Shown here one piece after another: positions 52,198 to 61,463 of a stretch of DNA of 64,000 nucleotides. Within the stretch, counting starts at the first letter, position 1. Each line of letters opens with the position of its first letter. The position numbers and the translations under genes are program-made. The stretch is from Burkholderiales bacterium PBB6. Lineage in GTDB: Bacteria; Pseudomonadota; Gammaproteobacteria; Burkholderiales; Burkholderiaceae_C. Location of the stretch: NCBI GenBank assembly GCA_002255925.1, contig NKIH01000002.1:124001-188000 (forward strand), given 5' to 3'. Below the pieces are notes generated by a model. The model was not told the DNA's origin. It saw nothing but the letters and a program-made list of their open reading frames with translations, and ran no database searches.

Positions 52198-52325
52198 CGG
52201 GCCATTGTAAGGAGCGCTGGCCCCTGTTCGAGGGGGCAGTCGGTGTGACTCGTCTGTCGTTCCGGCCCGTCATCACCTTGCATTTCCGGCTTGACGTATT
52301 CGGGCGACCGACACATGCTTTGGGG

Positions 52326-52796
52326 ATGTCGACATTTGGCTCCCCCACTGGCTCGCTGTTTCGCGAGGCTGCCTCGCAGCCTTCGGACGGCGCGGGCGCG
52401 GGCTTTGGTGCCACCGCCGCCGAAAGCGGTGCACCCACCATGGCCCTTGATCTGGCGCAGCTGGAGTTGCTGAAGTCCCTCGACCCGGCGGGCGGCGATC
52501 TGTTCGTGAATCGTGTGCTCACCACCTACCTCGGCTCGCTGGAGCGGCAACTCACCGCAGTGAATGTCGCTCGCGAGCGGGGTGATACCCCCGAGATCGG
52601 CCGTGCAGCACATACACTCAAGGCTGCGTCCGCCAGTGTGGGCGCGATGGTTTTCTCCGAGGCCTGCAAAGACCTCGAGACCCGGATCCGCGGTGGGCAG
52701 GTCGACAACCTCGAACCCTTGCTGGATCACTTCTTGATGGAGGCGGCCCGCGTGCGGGACGCCATCCGATTCACACTGGGAACTTCAGCCTCATGA
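52326..52796 (+). CDS. HPt domain phosphotransfer protein
   Basis: 156 residues. The first 40 residues are Gly/Ala/Ser-rich. An HPt four-helix bundle follows, with phospho-acceptor His96 in RAAHTLKAASASVG and a second conserved block VFSEACKDLETRIRGG. Such a domain relays phosphate between receivers. Its stop overlaps the start of the next gene, a receiver-GGDEF-EAL protein, by 4 bases, so this receiver is the obvious partner (inference). An internal ATG at 52440 (MALDLAQLELLK) is an alternative start. TTGACG sits about 30 bases upstream, but without a good -10. Confidence 0.82.
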   Translation: MSTFGSPTGSLFREAASQPSDGAGAGFGATAAESGAPTMALDLAQLELLKSLDPAGGDLFVNRVLTTYLGSLERQLTAVNVARERGDTPEIGRAAHTLKAASASVGAMVFSEACKDLETRIRGGQVDNLEPLLDHFLMEAARVRDAIRFTLGTSAS

Positions 52797-55039
52797 CGCC
52801 TGTTGGCGCCTCCCCCGGTCCTGATTCGACCGACCGTCCGAAAGTCCTGCTCGTCGATGATGACGAGGTCAACCTGATGCTGGTGCACGCCGCGCTGCAT
52901 CAGTTCGGCTTTGACGTGACGGACGCGACCGACGGCGAGAGTGCGCTGATGTTGCTGGGCCGCTGGGTTCCGGATCTCATCGTGCTGGATGCGCGCATGC
53001 CCGGCCTCGATGGCTTCGAGACCTGCCGCGAGCTGCGTCGCATGTACGGCTTCGAGAACGTGCCTGTGCTGATGCTGACCGGCCTGGACGATGAAGCCTC
53101 GATCAACCGGGCCTACCAGGTAGGCGCCACCGACTTCTTCGTCAAATCCAATCAGTGGAGCCTGCTGGCGGGGCGCCTGCGTTACATGCTGCGCTCGTCG
53201 CGCACGACGCTGGAGCTCAAGCGCAGCAAGGACAAGCTGGTGATGGCCCAGCATCTGGCGGCCATGGGCAGCTTCGACTGGCACCTCGAGGATGAACACA
53301 ATCCGCTCGGCTCGGTGAGCTTGTCGGAGCAGGCCCTGCAGGTGCTCGGCTTCCCGATCGACGTCATCGTGAGCCTGCGCGACATGATGCGCCTGGTGGT
53401 GCAGAAGGACCGTCGGCAGTTGCTGCGCAGCCTGCGCTGGATGGTTCACAACACCAGCGTGATCGACGTGACGGTGACCGTCTACAACGCGCAGGCCCAG
53501 ACCGGCAAGTACCGGCACATCCAGGTGGTGGCCGAGCCCGAGTTCGACGAGTTCTCGCGCTGCGTGAACTACGGCGGCATCGTTCAGGACATCACCGAGC
53601 GTCGCAACAGCGAAAAGAACCTGCAGCGCGTGCAGCAGTACGACAAGCTCACCGAGTTGCCGAACCGCCAGCACATGCGCGACCTGATGGACCGGGCCCT
53701 GGAGTCGGCGCGTCGCCGGGGTCAGTGCTCGGCGATGTTGCTGATCGACCTGGACCGTTTCAACAAGATCAACGACACGCTGGGCCACAGTGCCGGCGAC
53801 GAGTTGCTGCTGGAAGTCGGGCACCGCCTGCGCGGCTGCATGCAAGGCGCTGACGAGCCGGCCCTTGATGTGTCGCCGATGCTGGGCGGCAGTTTGCCGG
53901 GCGCCGTGGGCCGCATCGGCGGCGACGAATTCGCCATCCTGCTGCCCGTGGTGAGCGATGAGGCCGAAGCGGTGTGCATGGCCCGCCGTGTGATGGACAG
54001 CCTGCGTGAGCCGGTTCATGCTGCCGGCCAGGAAGTGTTTGCCACCGCCAGCATCGGCATTGCGCTGTACCCGCGTGATGGCGGGTCGGTGGACGAGCTC
54101 ATGCGCAGCGCAGACGTGGCCATGTATGCGGCCAAGGATCAGGGGCGCAACACCTCGATGGTGTATCACCTCAGCCAGTCTGGCCGCGGCCTGGAACGTC
54201 TGGAGCTGGAAACGGCCCTGCACAAGGCCCTTGAGCGCGACGAGCTGCTGCTGTACTACCAGCCGCAGATCGACGTTCAGCACAACCGCCTCGTGGGTGT
54301 GGAAGCGCTGATGCGCTGGAAGCGCGGCGACCAGATCGTGCCGCCGGCCTCCTTCATCGACACGGCCGAGGAAACCGGGTTGATCGTGCCGATGAGCGAG
54401 TGGGCGCTGCGGGAAGCCGCTCGCCAGGCAGCGATCTGGCGGGATGCCTTCGGTTTCTCCGAGACCATTGCCGTGAACGTGCCGGCCCGCGTCTTCATGC
54501 GCTCGGACCTGCTCAGCGGCCTGTGCAGCGCGGTGGAAGCCCACGGGCTGCCACCGAGCACCATCCAGCTCGAGATCACCGAAAACAGCCTGCGCGAGGA
54601 AGAGTCGCGCATCCTCTCGACCTTGCATGCCTTGAACGACATCGGCGTGCAGTTCTCGGTGGACGATTTCGGCACGGGTTACTCCAACCTGCGCCGGATG
54701 GCCGAGTTGCCGATCGCCGAGATCAAGATCGACCGGTCGTTCGTGGTGGACCTGGGCTCCGGCCCGAAGCCCGCGATGCTGATCGCCACCATCGTGGCGC
54801 TCGCCCGGAACATGGGCCTGCGGGTCATCGCCGAGGGTGTTGAAACCTCCAGCCAGGTGCGTGAGCTGATGAGCCTGGGCTGCCACCTGATGCAGGGCTA
54901 TTACTTCAGCCGCCCGGTGCCTGGTGATCAGTTGCAAGCCTGGGCTATAAGGCATCTGCAAAATGCCGATATGCCTTTGGTGGCCGACGATGCGACGGCC
55001 GCACTGCCTGCGACCACGCCACTGCCCGGCGTGACCTGA
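52793..55039 (+). CDS. Response regulator with GGDEF and EAL domains
   Basis: 748 residues. The receiver (about 20-140) has LLVDDDE, Asp66 (LIVLDARMPG) and FVKSN near the Lys site. A PAS-like segment covers about 155-270 (FDWHLEDEHNPLGSVSLSEQ). The GGDEF motif is intact (RIGGDEFAI, 376-380), with no RxxD inhibitory site before it (SLPG there). The EAL domain is complete: VEALMRW (504-506 EAL), AVNVPA, LEITEN, DDFGTGYSN, IKIDRS and AEGVET. It could both make and degrade c-di-GMP. The HPt protein upstream (ATGA overlap) may deliver phosphate. Confidence 0.92.
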   Translation: MTPVGASPGPDSTDRPKVLLVDDDEVNLMLVHAALHQFGFDVTDATDGESALMLLGRWVPDLIVLDARMPGLDGFETCRELRRMYGFENVPVLMLTGLDDEASINRAYQVGATDFFVKSNQWSLLAGRLRYMLRSSRTTLELKRSKDKLVMAQHLAAMGSFDWHLEDEHNPLGSVSLSEQALQVLGFPIDVIVSLRDMMRLVVQKDRRQLLRSLRWMVHNTSVIDVTVTVYNAQAQTGKYRHIQVVAEPEFDEFSRCVNYGGIVQDITERRNSEKNLQRVQQYDKLTELPNRQHMRDLMDRALESARRRGQCSAMLLIDLDRFNKINDTLGHSAGDELLLEVGHRLRGCMQGADEPALDVSPMLGGSLPGAVGRIGGDEFAILLPVVSDEAEAVCMARRVMDSLREPVHAAGQEVFATASIGIALYPRDGGSVDELMRSADVAMYAAKDQGRNTSMVYHLSQSGRGLERLELETALHKALERDELLLYYQPQIDVQHNRLVGVEALMRWKRGDQIVPPASFIDTAEETGLIVPMSEWALREAARQAAIWRDAFGFSETIAVNVPARVFMRSDLLSGLCSAVEAHGLPPSTIQLEITENSLREEESRILSTLHALNDIGVQFSVDDFGTGYSNLRRMAELPIAEIKIDRSFVVDLGSGPKPAMLIATIVALARNMGLRVIAEGVETSSQVRELMSLGCHLMQGYYFSRPVPGDQLQAWAIRHLQNADMPLVADDATAALPATTPLPGVT

Positions 55040-55090
55040 CCGGCGTGCCCGAGGGGCACGTGCCCCTAGCCGCCACATGCTCCTGCACCC

Positions 55091-56947
55091 ATGACTTCGC
55101 GCCCTGCTGCCACCCCTGCTGAACTGGCCAAGGCGGCCTTGCGACGCCTGGCCATGGCCAAACAAGAGCCCACCCCGGAAAACTACGCCCGCGCCTGGGC
55201 CGAAGAATCCGGTGAGCCGCCCCCTGACCAGGTCATGCCTGGCCGGGCCCGGCCCTTGATCGAGAAGCTGGCCAGCCGGGTGGTGGACAACGCCGAAGAA
55301 CGCCAGGCGCTGCTCAAGCACATGGAGCAGGGCCAGTGGGACCAGGCTGTGCGCGCGCTTGAACGCGCCGCCGGTGGCCAGGCCTCCCAATCCAAAGCCT
55401 GGGCGCAGCTCATCGAGCGCATCACCCGCGGCCTGGAGCGCAGCGGCAAGCAGTGGAGCGTGGCCCGAAAAAAAGACAGCCTGCAGCGCGTGCTCGATTC
55501 CAGTCGCAGTGACATGCAGCGGCTGCAGCACCGCCTGACCCAGCTGGTGGGCTCTTGGGACGGGGAGGGTGAGGCCACCGACACCTCGGCGCCGCCCATT
55601 GAAGCCCCGGCTGCGGAGGGGCCGAACGCTGTACCAAACGCAGCCGCCCCAACCGTACCCAACGCCGTACCCAACGCCGCATCCACGTCTGCATTGAGTG
55701 CGTCCTCGGCCAACTCGGCAGCCGCCGCTGCGCAGCCCGATCTGGCCGTGGCGCTGTCCAACTGGGTGGAGTTGATCGGCCCGCTGGAAACCACCGTCCG
55801 GGCTGCGCTGCCGCCTGATGGCGTGCGCGCGGCCGAGCTGGCCGATGAACTGTCGTCCCTGGCCGGGCAGATCGGCCGCGATGGCGCCACGCCGCAGATC
55901 GCCCGCAGCGTGGCCGATGTGTGTGAGCGCGCCCGCCGCCTGCTGGCCCACCGACACCACCTGCTCGACCAGGTGCATCGCCTCAGCCAGGAGCTGGCCG
56001 GGGGCTTGAGCGAGCTGGCCGAAGACGACAGCTGGGTGCAGGGCCAGTTGGCCAGCCTGCGCGCCACGCTGGACGACGTGCCGAGCGCCCGCGCCGTGCA
56101 GTCAGCCAGTGATTTTCTGGCCAGTACCCGCAGCCGGCAGCGCGGCCTGCGCGTGGAACGTGACCAGGCGCGGAACGCACTGAAGGCGCTGATCCAGCGC
56201 ATGCTGAGTGAGCTCGGCGAGCTCGATGAAACCACCGGACGCTTCAGCGACGGCATGCTGCGGTATGCCGACACCATCGAGCGCGCGGATTCTCTGGAGA
56301 GCCTGGCCAGCGTGGTGCGCGACATGGTGGATGAGAGCCGCAGCGTGCATGCGCTGGTCAGCAACACCCGCAACCGCCTGAATGACGAACACAGCCGTGC
56401 AACCGGGCTGGAAGCCAAGGTGCGCGAGCTTGAAACCGAGCTGCGCCGGCTGTCAGACGAAGTGGCCACTGATGCCCTGACCCAGATCGCCAACCGCCGC
56501 GGGCTGATGCAGCATTTCGACACCGAGCGGGCCCGCCTCGAGCGCGAAGGCACGGTGCTGGCCGTGGGCCTGCTCGACATTGACAACTTCAAGCGCCTGA
56601 ACGACAGCCTGGGCCATGCCGCAGGCGATCAGGCCCTGGTGGCGCTGGCGCAGCATGTGCGGCAGTCGCTGCGCCCGCAAGACGCCGTGGCCCGCTTTGG
56701 CGGCGAGGAGTTCGTGGTGCTGTTGCCGGGCACGCCCGTGGACGAGGCGCAGCGCGCCTTGACGCGGCTGCAGCGCCTGTTGAGCGCCAGCCTCTTCATG
56801 CACGAGGACAAGGAGGTGTTCGTCACCTTCTCGGCCGGCGTGACGAGTTATCGCCTGGGTGAGCGGCTGGAAGAAGCGCTCGAGCGGGCGGACGAAGCGC
56901 TCTACGAAGCCAAGCGCACGGGCAAGAACCGCACGTGCATTGGTTGA
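55091..56947 (+). CDS. Diguanylate cyclase (GGDEF domain)
   Basis: 618 residues. The C-terminal GGDEF domain has the active-site variant GGEEF (537-541) in RFGGEEFVVLLPG. An intact inhibitory site RPQD lies five residues before it, so product inhibition is expected. LTQIANRRGLMQHFDTERAR starts the domain. The N-terminal 430 residues are helical, partly coiled coil (LEAKVRELETELRRLSDEVA), with no membrane segment. Near residues 180-200 there is a short repeat of VPNA (PNAVPNAAAPTVPNAVPNA). It starts 51 bases after the receiver-GGDEF-EAL gene and may be in the same transcript. Confidence 0.9.
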   Translation: MTSRPAATPAELAKAALRRLAMAKQEPTPENYARAWAEESGEPPPDQVMPGRARPLIEKLASRVVDNAEERQALLKHMEQGQWDQAVRALERAAGGQASQSKAWAQLIERITRGLERSGKQWSVARKKDSLQRVLDSSRSDMQRLQHRLTQLVGSWDGEGEATDTSAPPIEAPAAEGPNAVPNAAAPTVPNAVPNAASTSALSASSANSAAAAAQPDLAVALSNWVELIGPLETTVRAALPPDGVRAAELADELSSLAGQIGRDGATPQIARSVADVCERARRLLAHRHHLLDQVHRLSQELAGGLSELAEDDSWVQGQLASLRATLDDVPSARAVQSASDFLASTRSRQRGLRVERDQARNALKALIQRMLSELGELDETTGRFSDGMLRYADTIERADSLESLASVVRDMVDESRSVHALVSNTRNRLNDEHSRATGLEAKVRELETELRRLSDEVATDALTQIANRRGLMQHFDTERARLEREGTVLAVGLLDIDNFKRLNDSLGHAAGDQALVALAQHVRQSLRPQDAVARFGGEEFVVLLPGTPVDEAQRALTRLQRLLSASLFMHEDKEVFVTFSAGVTSYRLGERLEEALERADEALYEAKRTGKNRTCIG

Positions 56948-56957
56948 TCGCCAGCGA

Positions 56958-58106
56958 TCAAGCCAACTTCAGCAACAGACGCGCGATGGTGGGTTGGCCA
57001 TCGCTGCGCGGCCATTGCAGTTGAGCGCCATTGCGGCGCGCCCACAGCGTCACCATCGACAGCCCCAGGCCGGTGCCTTGCTGTTCGTGGCGGTCACGGT
57101 TGACCTGTGACAGGGCACCGATCTGCCGCAGGAATTCCGGGGGCAGCGCGGGGCCTAGGTTGGCGACTTCAATGGCGTAATGCGTGCCGTTGAGCACCTT
57201 GCCCGTGAGGCCGACCGGCGTGCCGGGCATCGAGAACTTCGCGGCATTGGAGACCAGCTCGATCACCATCCGGCGCAGGTCTTGCGCCTCCACCTGCACC
57301 CGCCCGGGGGCGAGCTTCACGCGCACCGGGTGCCCGCCCACCAGCTCGCCTTCGTCGGCCACGCCGGATGGGGGCATGGCGGTGCGCAGCTCGGTCAGAA
57401 AGTCGCTCGATTCAAGCCGCTGCTGCAGCTCAGCCAGGTCCGTGACGCCGTGGTGGGTGGGCGTGCCGGAAGGCCCGCAGGCGCCTTGGGCCGTCAGCTC
57501 CGACCACTCCATCATCCGCGTGATGGTGCGCGACAGCCGGCTGGCGGCGTCGTGGATGCTGCCCAGCATGTCGTCCAGGCGCGCCTCGTTGTAGTTCTTG
57601 CGTCGGTGCACCAGCAACTGCGACATGCCCAGGATGGTCGTCAGCGGGGTGCGCAACTCGTGCGGCACGGTCGCCAGAATGGCGCCACGCAGCTGGTTCA
57701 TCGACTTCTGCGTCGTCAGTTCTTGCCGCGTGCGCTTGTGCTCCAGGCCGCGCACAGCCACCAGCAGCTCTTCCGGCGTGAACGGCTTGGTCAGGTAATC
57801 ATCGGCACCGGACGACATCGCGCGCCGAAGGCTCTCGCGGTCGGTGCGGGCGGTCAGCATCAGGATGGGCACGGCGTGCAGGTCGTCCTGCTGACGCGCC
57901 TGGGCGACGAAGCCGTAGCCGTCGACCACGGGCATGTGGATGTCGCACAGGATCAGGTCCGGGTGCTTGTCCAGCGCGATCTCGAGGCCGGTCTGGCCGT
58001 TCTCGGCCTCCAGCGTCTTGTAACCGTGCTGTTTCAGCACCTGGCAGGCCAGCGTGCGCATCGTGCGGGAGTCTTCGATGACCAGTGCCGTTCTGACCAT
58101 GGCCAC
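56958..58106 (-). CDS. Receiver-histidine kinase hybrid (receiver first)
   Basis: A 382-residue soluble protein. The receiver comes first (LVIEDSRTMR, Asp55 in LILCDIHMP, and LTKPF). The kinase follows at about 140-380, with ATVPHELRTPLTT, ELVSNAAKFSMPG and GTGLGLSMVTLWARRNG. Receiver-kinase order is unlike classical hybrid kinases. It suggests that phosphorylation of the receiver controls the kinase, or that the kinase replies to a separate sensor. The GTG start has AAGGGGG at a good distance; an ATG two codons later is possible. It converges on the cyclase gene with a 10-base gap. Confidence 0.88.
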   Translation of the reverse strand: MAMVRTALVIEDSRTMRTLACQVLKQHGYKTLEAENGQTGLEIALDKHPDLILCDIHMPVVDGYGFVAQARQQDDLHAVPILMLTARTDRESLRRAMSSGADDYLTKPFTPEELLVAVRGLEHKRTRQELTTQKSMNQLRGAILATVPHELRTPLTTILGMSQLLVHRRKNYNEARLDDMLGSIHDAASRLSRTITRMMEWSELTAQGACGPSGTPTHHGVTDLAELQQRLESSDFLTELRTAMPPSGVADEGELVGGHPVRVKLAPGRVQVEAQDLRRMVIELVSNAAKFSMPGTPVGLTGKVLNGTHYAIEVANLGPALPPEFLRQIGALSQVNRDRHEQQGTGLGLSMVTLWARRNGAQLQWPRSDGQPTIARLLLKLA

Positions 58107-58217
58107 GAGCTGCCCCCTTGTTGCTGTTGCACTTGGCCGGCAGGATGCGCGGCTGCATGGTGTGTTTTCGGCATCCGCGGCGGCCAGTTGAGTGCTGGGC
58201 CGCTGGTTGTCACAGCC

Positions 58218-58982
58218 TCATGATGCAGGATCGTTGGCTCGCGTGGCCCGGACGAAGTAGCCCAGCGGGTCCTCGACACCGCCGGCGCCCAGTCGCTGCG
58301 AAACGTGGAACGCCACGACCATCAGCACCGCCCAGGCCGCCACCAGCACGCCAAGCGGCAGCGACCAGATGCCCCGTGGCCAGGTCGATGGCCTGAGCAT
58401 GCGAATGGCCAGCACCAGCAGCTTGTTGGCAATCACACCCACATCATTGCCGCGCTCGCGGATGTCGATGTGTGCAAAGCCATGCCGCACCAGCAACGCC
58501 GCCAGCTGCTCTCGGGTGAACCGGTGGTAGTCATGCGGAACGTGATGCCGCCGCGCCGACCAGGGCACCGACAGCAGCAGAGGCGCGCCGGGTTTCAAGA
58601 CGCGGGCCACTTCGGCGAGGAAGGCCTCCGGATCTGGCACATGCTCCATCACCTCGATGCAGATGGCACTGTCGAACGCCCCTGCAGGGAAGGGCATCAC
58701 GGTGCCGTCGTAGTAGGCAATGTCGTCGCGGGTGCTCATGCCGAACTCGGCCGCGTCCTGCACGTCCAGGCCTTGATAGACACAGCCGCCGGGCAGGTAC
58801 TCCTTCCACGGGGATTGGCCGGCACCGATGTCCAGCATGCGTCCCCGCAACTGGGCCATTGCCGGTTGCAGGTGTTCAACGATGGTGCACAGCTGCAAGT
58901 CCAGGAAGCACCTGATAGCCCACATCACCCTGCTCCGGGAGGCGGGCACCACAGGGATAGGCTTGAAGTTCTCTACGGGCAT
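58218..58982 (-). CDS. SAM-dependent methyltransferase (class I, type 11)
   Basis: 254 residues. Motif I is RMLDIGAGQSPWKEYL at about 48-63, and the later block FDSAICIEVMEHVPDPEAFL is typical of type 11 methyltransferases. HDYHRFTREQLAALLVRHGF follows. Near the C-terminus there is a hydrophobic segment (LPLGVLVAAWAVLMVVAFHV), so the enzyme is probably membrane-attached and may act on a lipid or polysaccharide intermediate (inference). The substrate cannot be read from sequence. Confidence 0.85.
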   Translation of the reverse strand: MPVENFKPIPVVPASRSRVMWAIRCFLDLQLCTIVEHLQPAMAQLRGRMLDIGAGQSPWKEYLPGGCVYQGLDVQDAAEFGMSTRDDIAYYDGTVMPFPAGAFDSAICIEVMEHVPDPEAFLAEVARVLKPGAPLLLSVPWSARRHHVPHDYHRFTREQLAALLVRHGFAHIDIRERGNDVGVIANKLLVLAIRMLRPSTWPRGIWSLPLGVLVAAWAVLMVVAFHVSQRLGAGGVEDPLGYFVRATRANDPAS

Positions 58983-59110
58983 TCAGGTCACGGCCAGGTT
59001 GAGTTGGGTGCCGGTGGCAGCGGCCCCGCATTCAAACATGGGTTCGTGCGGACCACCTGCCTTGCATCCACATCCATCGCTGCCGCCGGAACGAGCACGC
59101 CAGAAACGAC

Positions 59111-59140
59111 AAAGGGTCACGACCTTGCGGTGCAACCCTT
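59111..59140 (-). terminator. Possible terminator after tRNA-Ser
   Basis: On the minus strand AAGGGT pairs with ACCCTT, with inner CAC/GTG pairs, and TGTCGTTTC follows. It is 11 bases downstream of the tRNA 3' end. Weak T-run. Confidence 0.4.
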
Positions 59141-59151
59141 GTGATGTCCTT

Positions 59152-59241
59152 TGGCGGAGACGGTGAGATTCGAACTCACGGAGGGGATCAACCCTCGACG
59201 GTTTTCAAGACCGTTGCCTTAAACCGCTCGGCCACGTCTCC
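59152..59241 (-). tRNA. tRNA-Ser (anticodon UGA)
   Basis: Minus-strand sequence starts GGAGACGTGGCCGAG and ends with the encoded CCA. The acceptor GGAGACG/CGTCTCC, the anticodon stem ACGGT/ACCGT with loop CTTGAAA (anticodon TGA, bases 59205-59207), a long variable arm and the T-loop GTTCGAATC are all visible. The 90-base length suits a class II tRNA-Ser. Confidence 0.97.
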
Positions 59242-59256
59242 AGCGGAAGCGATGGA

Positions 59257-60090
59257 TTATGCCTTGGCCGGGCCTGGTTTTTGCGCCTGGCTGCATTGAA
59301 CCTGCGTCACTTCGCGGCGCCCGCCGTCCACGCGCACGGCGGTGAGTTGGCCGCCCCACACGCAGCCGGTGTCCAGCGAGAGCAGGTCAGGGCGGTTGAT
59401 CAGGCCGAGCGTCGACCAGTGGCCGAACGCGATGGGCTGGCCCGCGCTGCGGCGCCCGGGTTGCGAAAACCACGGCGCGAAGCCGGCTGGTGCGCCGTCG
59501 CTGCCGTCCTTCGTGGCGAACTCCAGCGTGCCGTCAGCGGCACAGAAGCGGATGCGCGTCAGCACGTTGATGATGAAGCGCCAGCGCGCCGGCCCTGCCA
59601 GGTCGTCGCTCCATCGGTTGGGCTCGTTGCCGTACATCACCTGCAGGAACTCGTGCAGGTTGTCGCTGCGCAACAGTGTTTCCACTTCGCCTGCCAGCGC
59701 CAGGGTGGTGGTGGTGTCCCATTGCGGCACCACGCCGGCGTGCACGGTCAGCCAGCCTTCGGCCATGTCGGCCAGCTTGCGGTGGCGCAGCCAGTCCAGC
59801 CAGGCCTCGCGCTGCGGGTGGTTGAGGATGGGGTCGAGCGTGTCGCTGCGGTGCGGCTTGCGCACGCCGGCCGCCACGGCCAGCAGGTGCAGGTCGTGGT
59901 TGCCCAGCAGGCAGGTGACGGCGTCGCCGAAGCTGCGCAGCCGCTCCAGGGTCTCGAGTGAGCTGGGGCCGCGGTTGACGAGGTCGCCCAGCACATGGAG
60001 GCGATCACGCGATGGCGAGAAGTTGATCTCGGCGAGCAGGCGGTTGAGCGGATCACAACAGCCCTGCAGGTCTCCGATAAGGTAGTGCAT
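59257..60090 (-). CDS. apaH: Symmetrical diadenosine tetraphosphatase ApaH
   Basis: A 277-residue phosphoesterase that splits Ap4A into two ADP. Metal-binding motifs are YLIGDLQGC at the start, VLGDLVNRGP, and CLLGNHDLHLLA near residue 65. The later VHAGVVPQWD and IAFGHWSTLG complete the site. The length matches E. coli ApaH. It sits 16 bases upstream of the tRNA on the same strand and is divergent from the CNNM gene by 71 bases. Confidence 0.95.
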   Translation of the reverse strand: MHYLIGDLQGCCDPLNRLLAEINFSPSRDRLHVLGDLVNRGPSSLETLERLRSFGDAVTCLLGNHDLHLLAVAAGVRKPHRSDTLDPILNHPQREAWLDWLRHRKLADMAEGWLTVHAGVVPQWDTTTTLALAGEVETLLRSDNLHEFLQVMYGNEPNRWSDDLAGPARWRFIINVLTRIRFCAADGTLEFATKDGSDGAPAGFAPWFSQPGRRSAGQPIAFGHWSTLGLINRPDLLSLDTGCVWGGQLTAVRVDGGRREVTQVQCSQAQKPGPAKA

Positions 60091-60161
60091 GGCTGGATTC
60101 TGCTACGCTCTGGCCTCGATTTTGCTCACATTCGCGACGCGGACAACTGCGGTCGCCTCTC

Positions 60162-61463
60162 ATGGACGTTGCTCTACTTGTATTCCTGATTCTCCTCAAC
60201 GCTGTCTTTGCGATGTCGGAAATGGCCTTGTCGGCCAGCCGCAAAGCCAGATTGCAAGTCATGCTGGAGGCCGGGGAGCGGGGCGCGCAGACAGCGCTGG
60301 ACCTGCATGAGAACCCCACCAAGTTCCTGTCGACCGTGCAGATCGGCATCACGTCCATCGGCGTGCTGAACGGTATCGTCGGCGATGCCGCCTTCTCCGG
60401 ACCGCTGTCGGAATGGTTCCAGCTCAACATCAACGCCTCGCCTGAAGTGGCCAAGGTGAGTGCCACCGCCGTGGTGGTCATCATCATCACGGTGCTGAGC
60501 ATCATCTTCGGCGAGCTCGTGCCCAAGCGCCTCGGCCAGATGTACCCGGAAACCGTGGCCCGCCTGGTGGCGCAGCCGATGGAGTGGCTGTCGATCGCCA
60601 CGCGTCCGCTGGTGGTGCTGCTGTCGGTCAGCACCGAGGGCATCCTGCGCCTGCTGGGCATCAAGGGTGGCCCGAGCCGCAGCGTGACGGAAGAAGAGAT
60701 TGCCGCCAGCCTGGAAGAAGGCCTGGACGCTGGTGTGATCGAGGCGCAGGAGCACCAGATGGTGCGCAATGTGTTCCGTCTCGATGACCGCCAGATCGGC
60801 TCGATGATGATTCCGCGCGCTGAAATCTGCTGGATCGATGCCAACGCCTCGATGGCCGAAGTGCTGCACGTGGTGGCGGCCGAAGAGCATTCGCGCTACC
60901 CGGTGTGCCGTGGCGGCCTGGACGACGTGATCGGCGTGGTCGCGGCGCACAGCCTGCTCAAGCCGATGTCGGAAAACCCGGCCAGCCTGCTGACCGAGCA
61001 CATCACCCCGCCGGTGTTCGTGCCTGAAACGCTGTCGGGCATGGAGTTGCTGGAGCACTTCAAGACGTCTGGTGCCGAACTGGTGTTCGTGGTGGACGAG
61101 TACGGCGCCGTGCAGGGTGTGATCACCGTGCGCGACGTGCTCGAGGCCATCACGGGTGAATTTGGTACCCCGTCTGATGACAACGCCTGGGCCGTGCAAC
61201 GTGACGATGGCTCGTGGCTGGTGGACGGCCTGATCCCGGTGCCCGAGCTGAAAGACCGGCTGGCGCTGAAAGAATTGCCCGAGGAAGACCGCGGGCGCTA
61301 CAACACCCTGGCGGGCATGATCATGCTGCTGCTGGGCCGGCTGCCTGCGATCACCGACAAGGTGGAGTGGGGTGGCTGGCGCTTCGAGGTGGTGGACCTC
61401 GATGGCAAGCGCGTCGATAAAGTGCTTGCCATGCCCTTGATGGAATCTGGAGACCCCAATTGA
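60162..61463 (+). CDS. CNNM/CorC-type transporter with CBS pair (YtfL/PaeA-like)
   Basis: A 433-residue inner-membrane protein. The DUF21/CNNM domain (about 1-190) begins DVALLVFLILLNAVFAMSEM and includes TVQIGITSIGVLNGIVGDAA and IIFGELVPKRLGQMYPETVA. A CBS pair lies at about 215-330 (MIPRAEICWIDANASMAEVL). The CorC_HlyC domain at the end contains GRYNTLAGMIMLLLGRLPAI. Family members export cations or polyamines. It overlaps the SapC-like gene (TTGA). Confidence 0.9.
   Translation: MDVALLVFLILLNAVFAMSEMALSASRKARLQVMLEAGERGAQTALDLHENPTKFLSTVQIGITSIGVLNGIVGDAAFSGPLSEWFQLNINASPEVAKVSATAVVVIIITVLSIIFGELVPKRLGQMYPETVARLVAQPMEWLSIATRPLVVLLSVSTEGILRLLGIKGGPSRSVTEEEIAASLEEGLDAGVIEAQEHQMVRNVFRLDDRQIGSMMIPRAEICWIDANASMAEVLHVVAAEEHSRYPVCRGGLDDVIGVVAAHSLLKPMSENPASLLTEHITPPVFVPETLSGMELLEHFKTSGAELVFVVDEYGAVQGVITVRDVLEAITGEFGTPSDDNAWAVQRDDGSWLVDGLIPVPELKDRLALKELPEEDRGRYNTLAGMIMLLLGRLPAITDKVEWGGWRFEVVDLDGKRVDKVLAMPLMESGDPN

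Noticed and set aside
52727-55978. Minus-strand frame of 1083 codons opposite the GGDEF-EAL gene
   Set aside because: Composition (His, Gly, Gln, Arg) and lack of any motif mark it as an antisense shadow.
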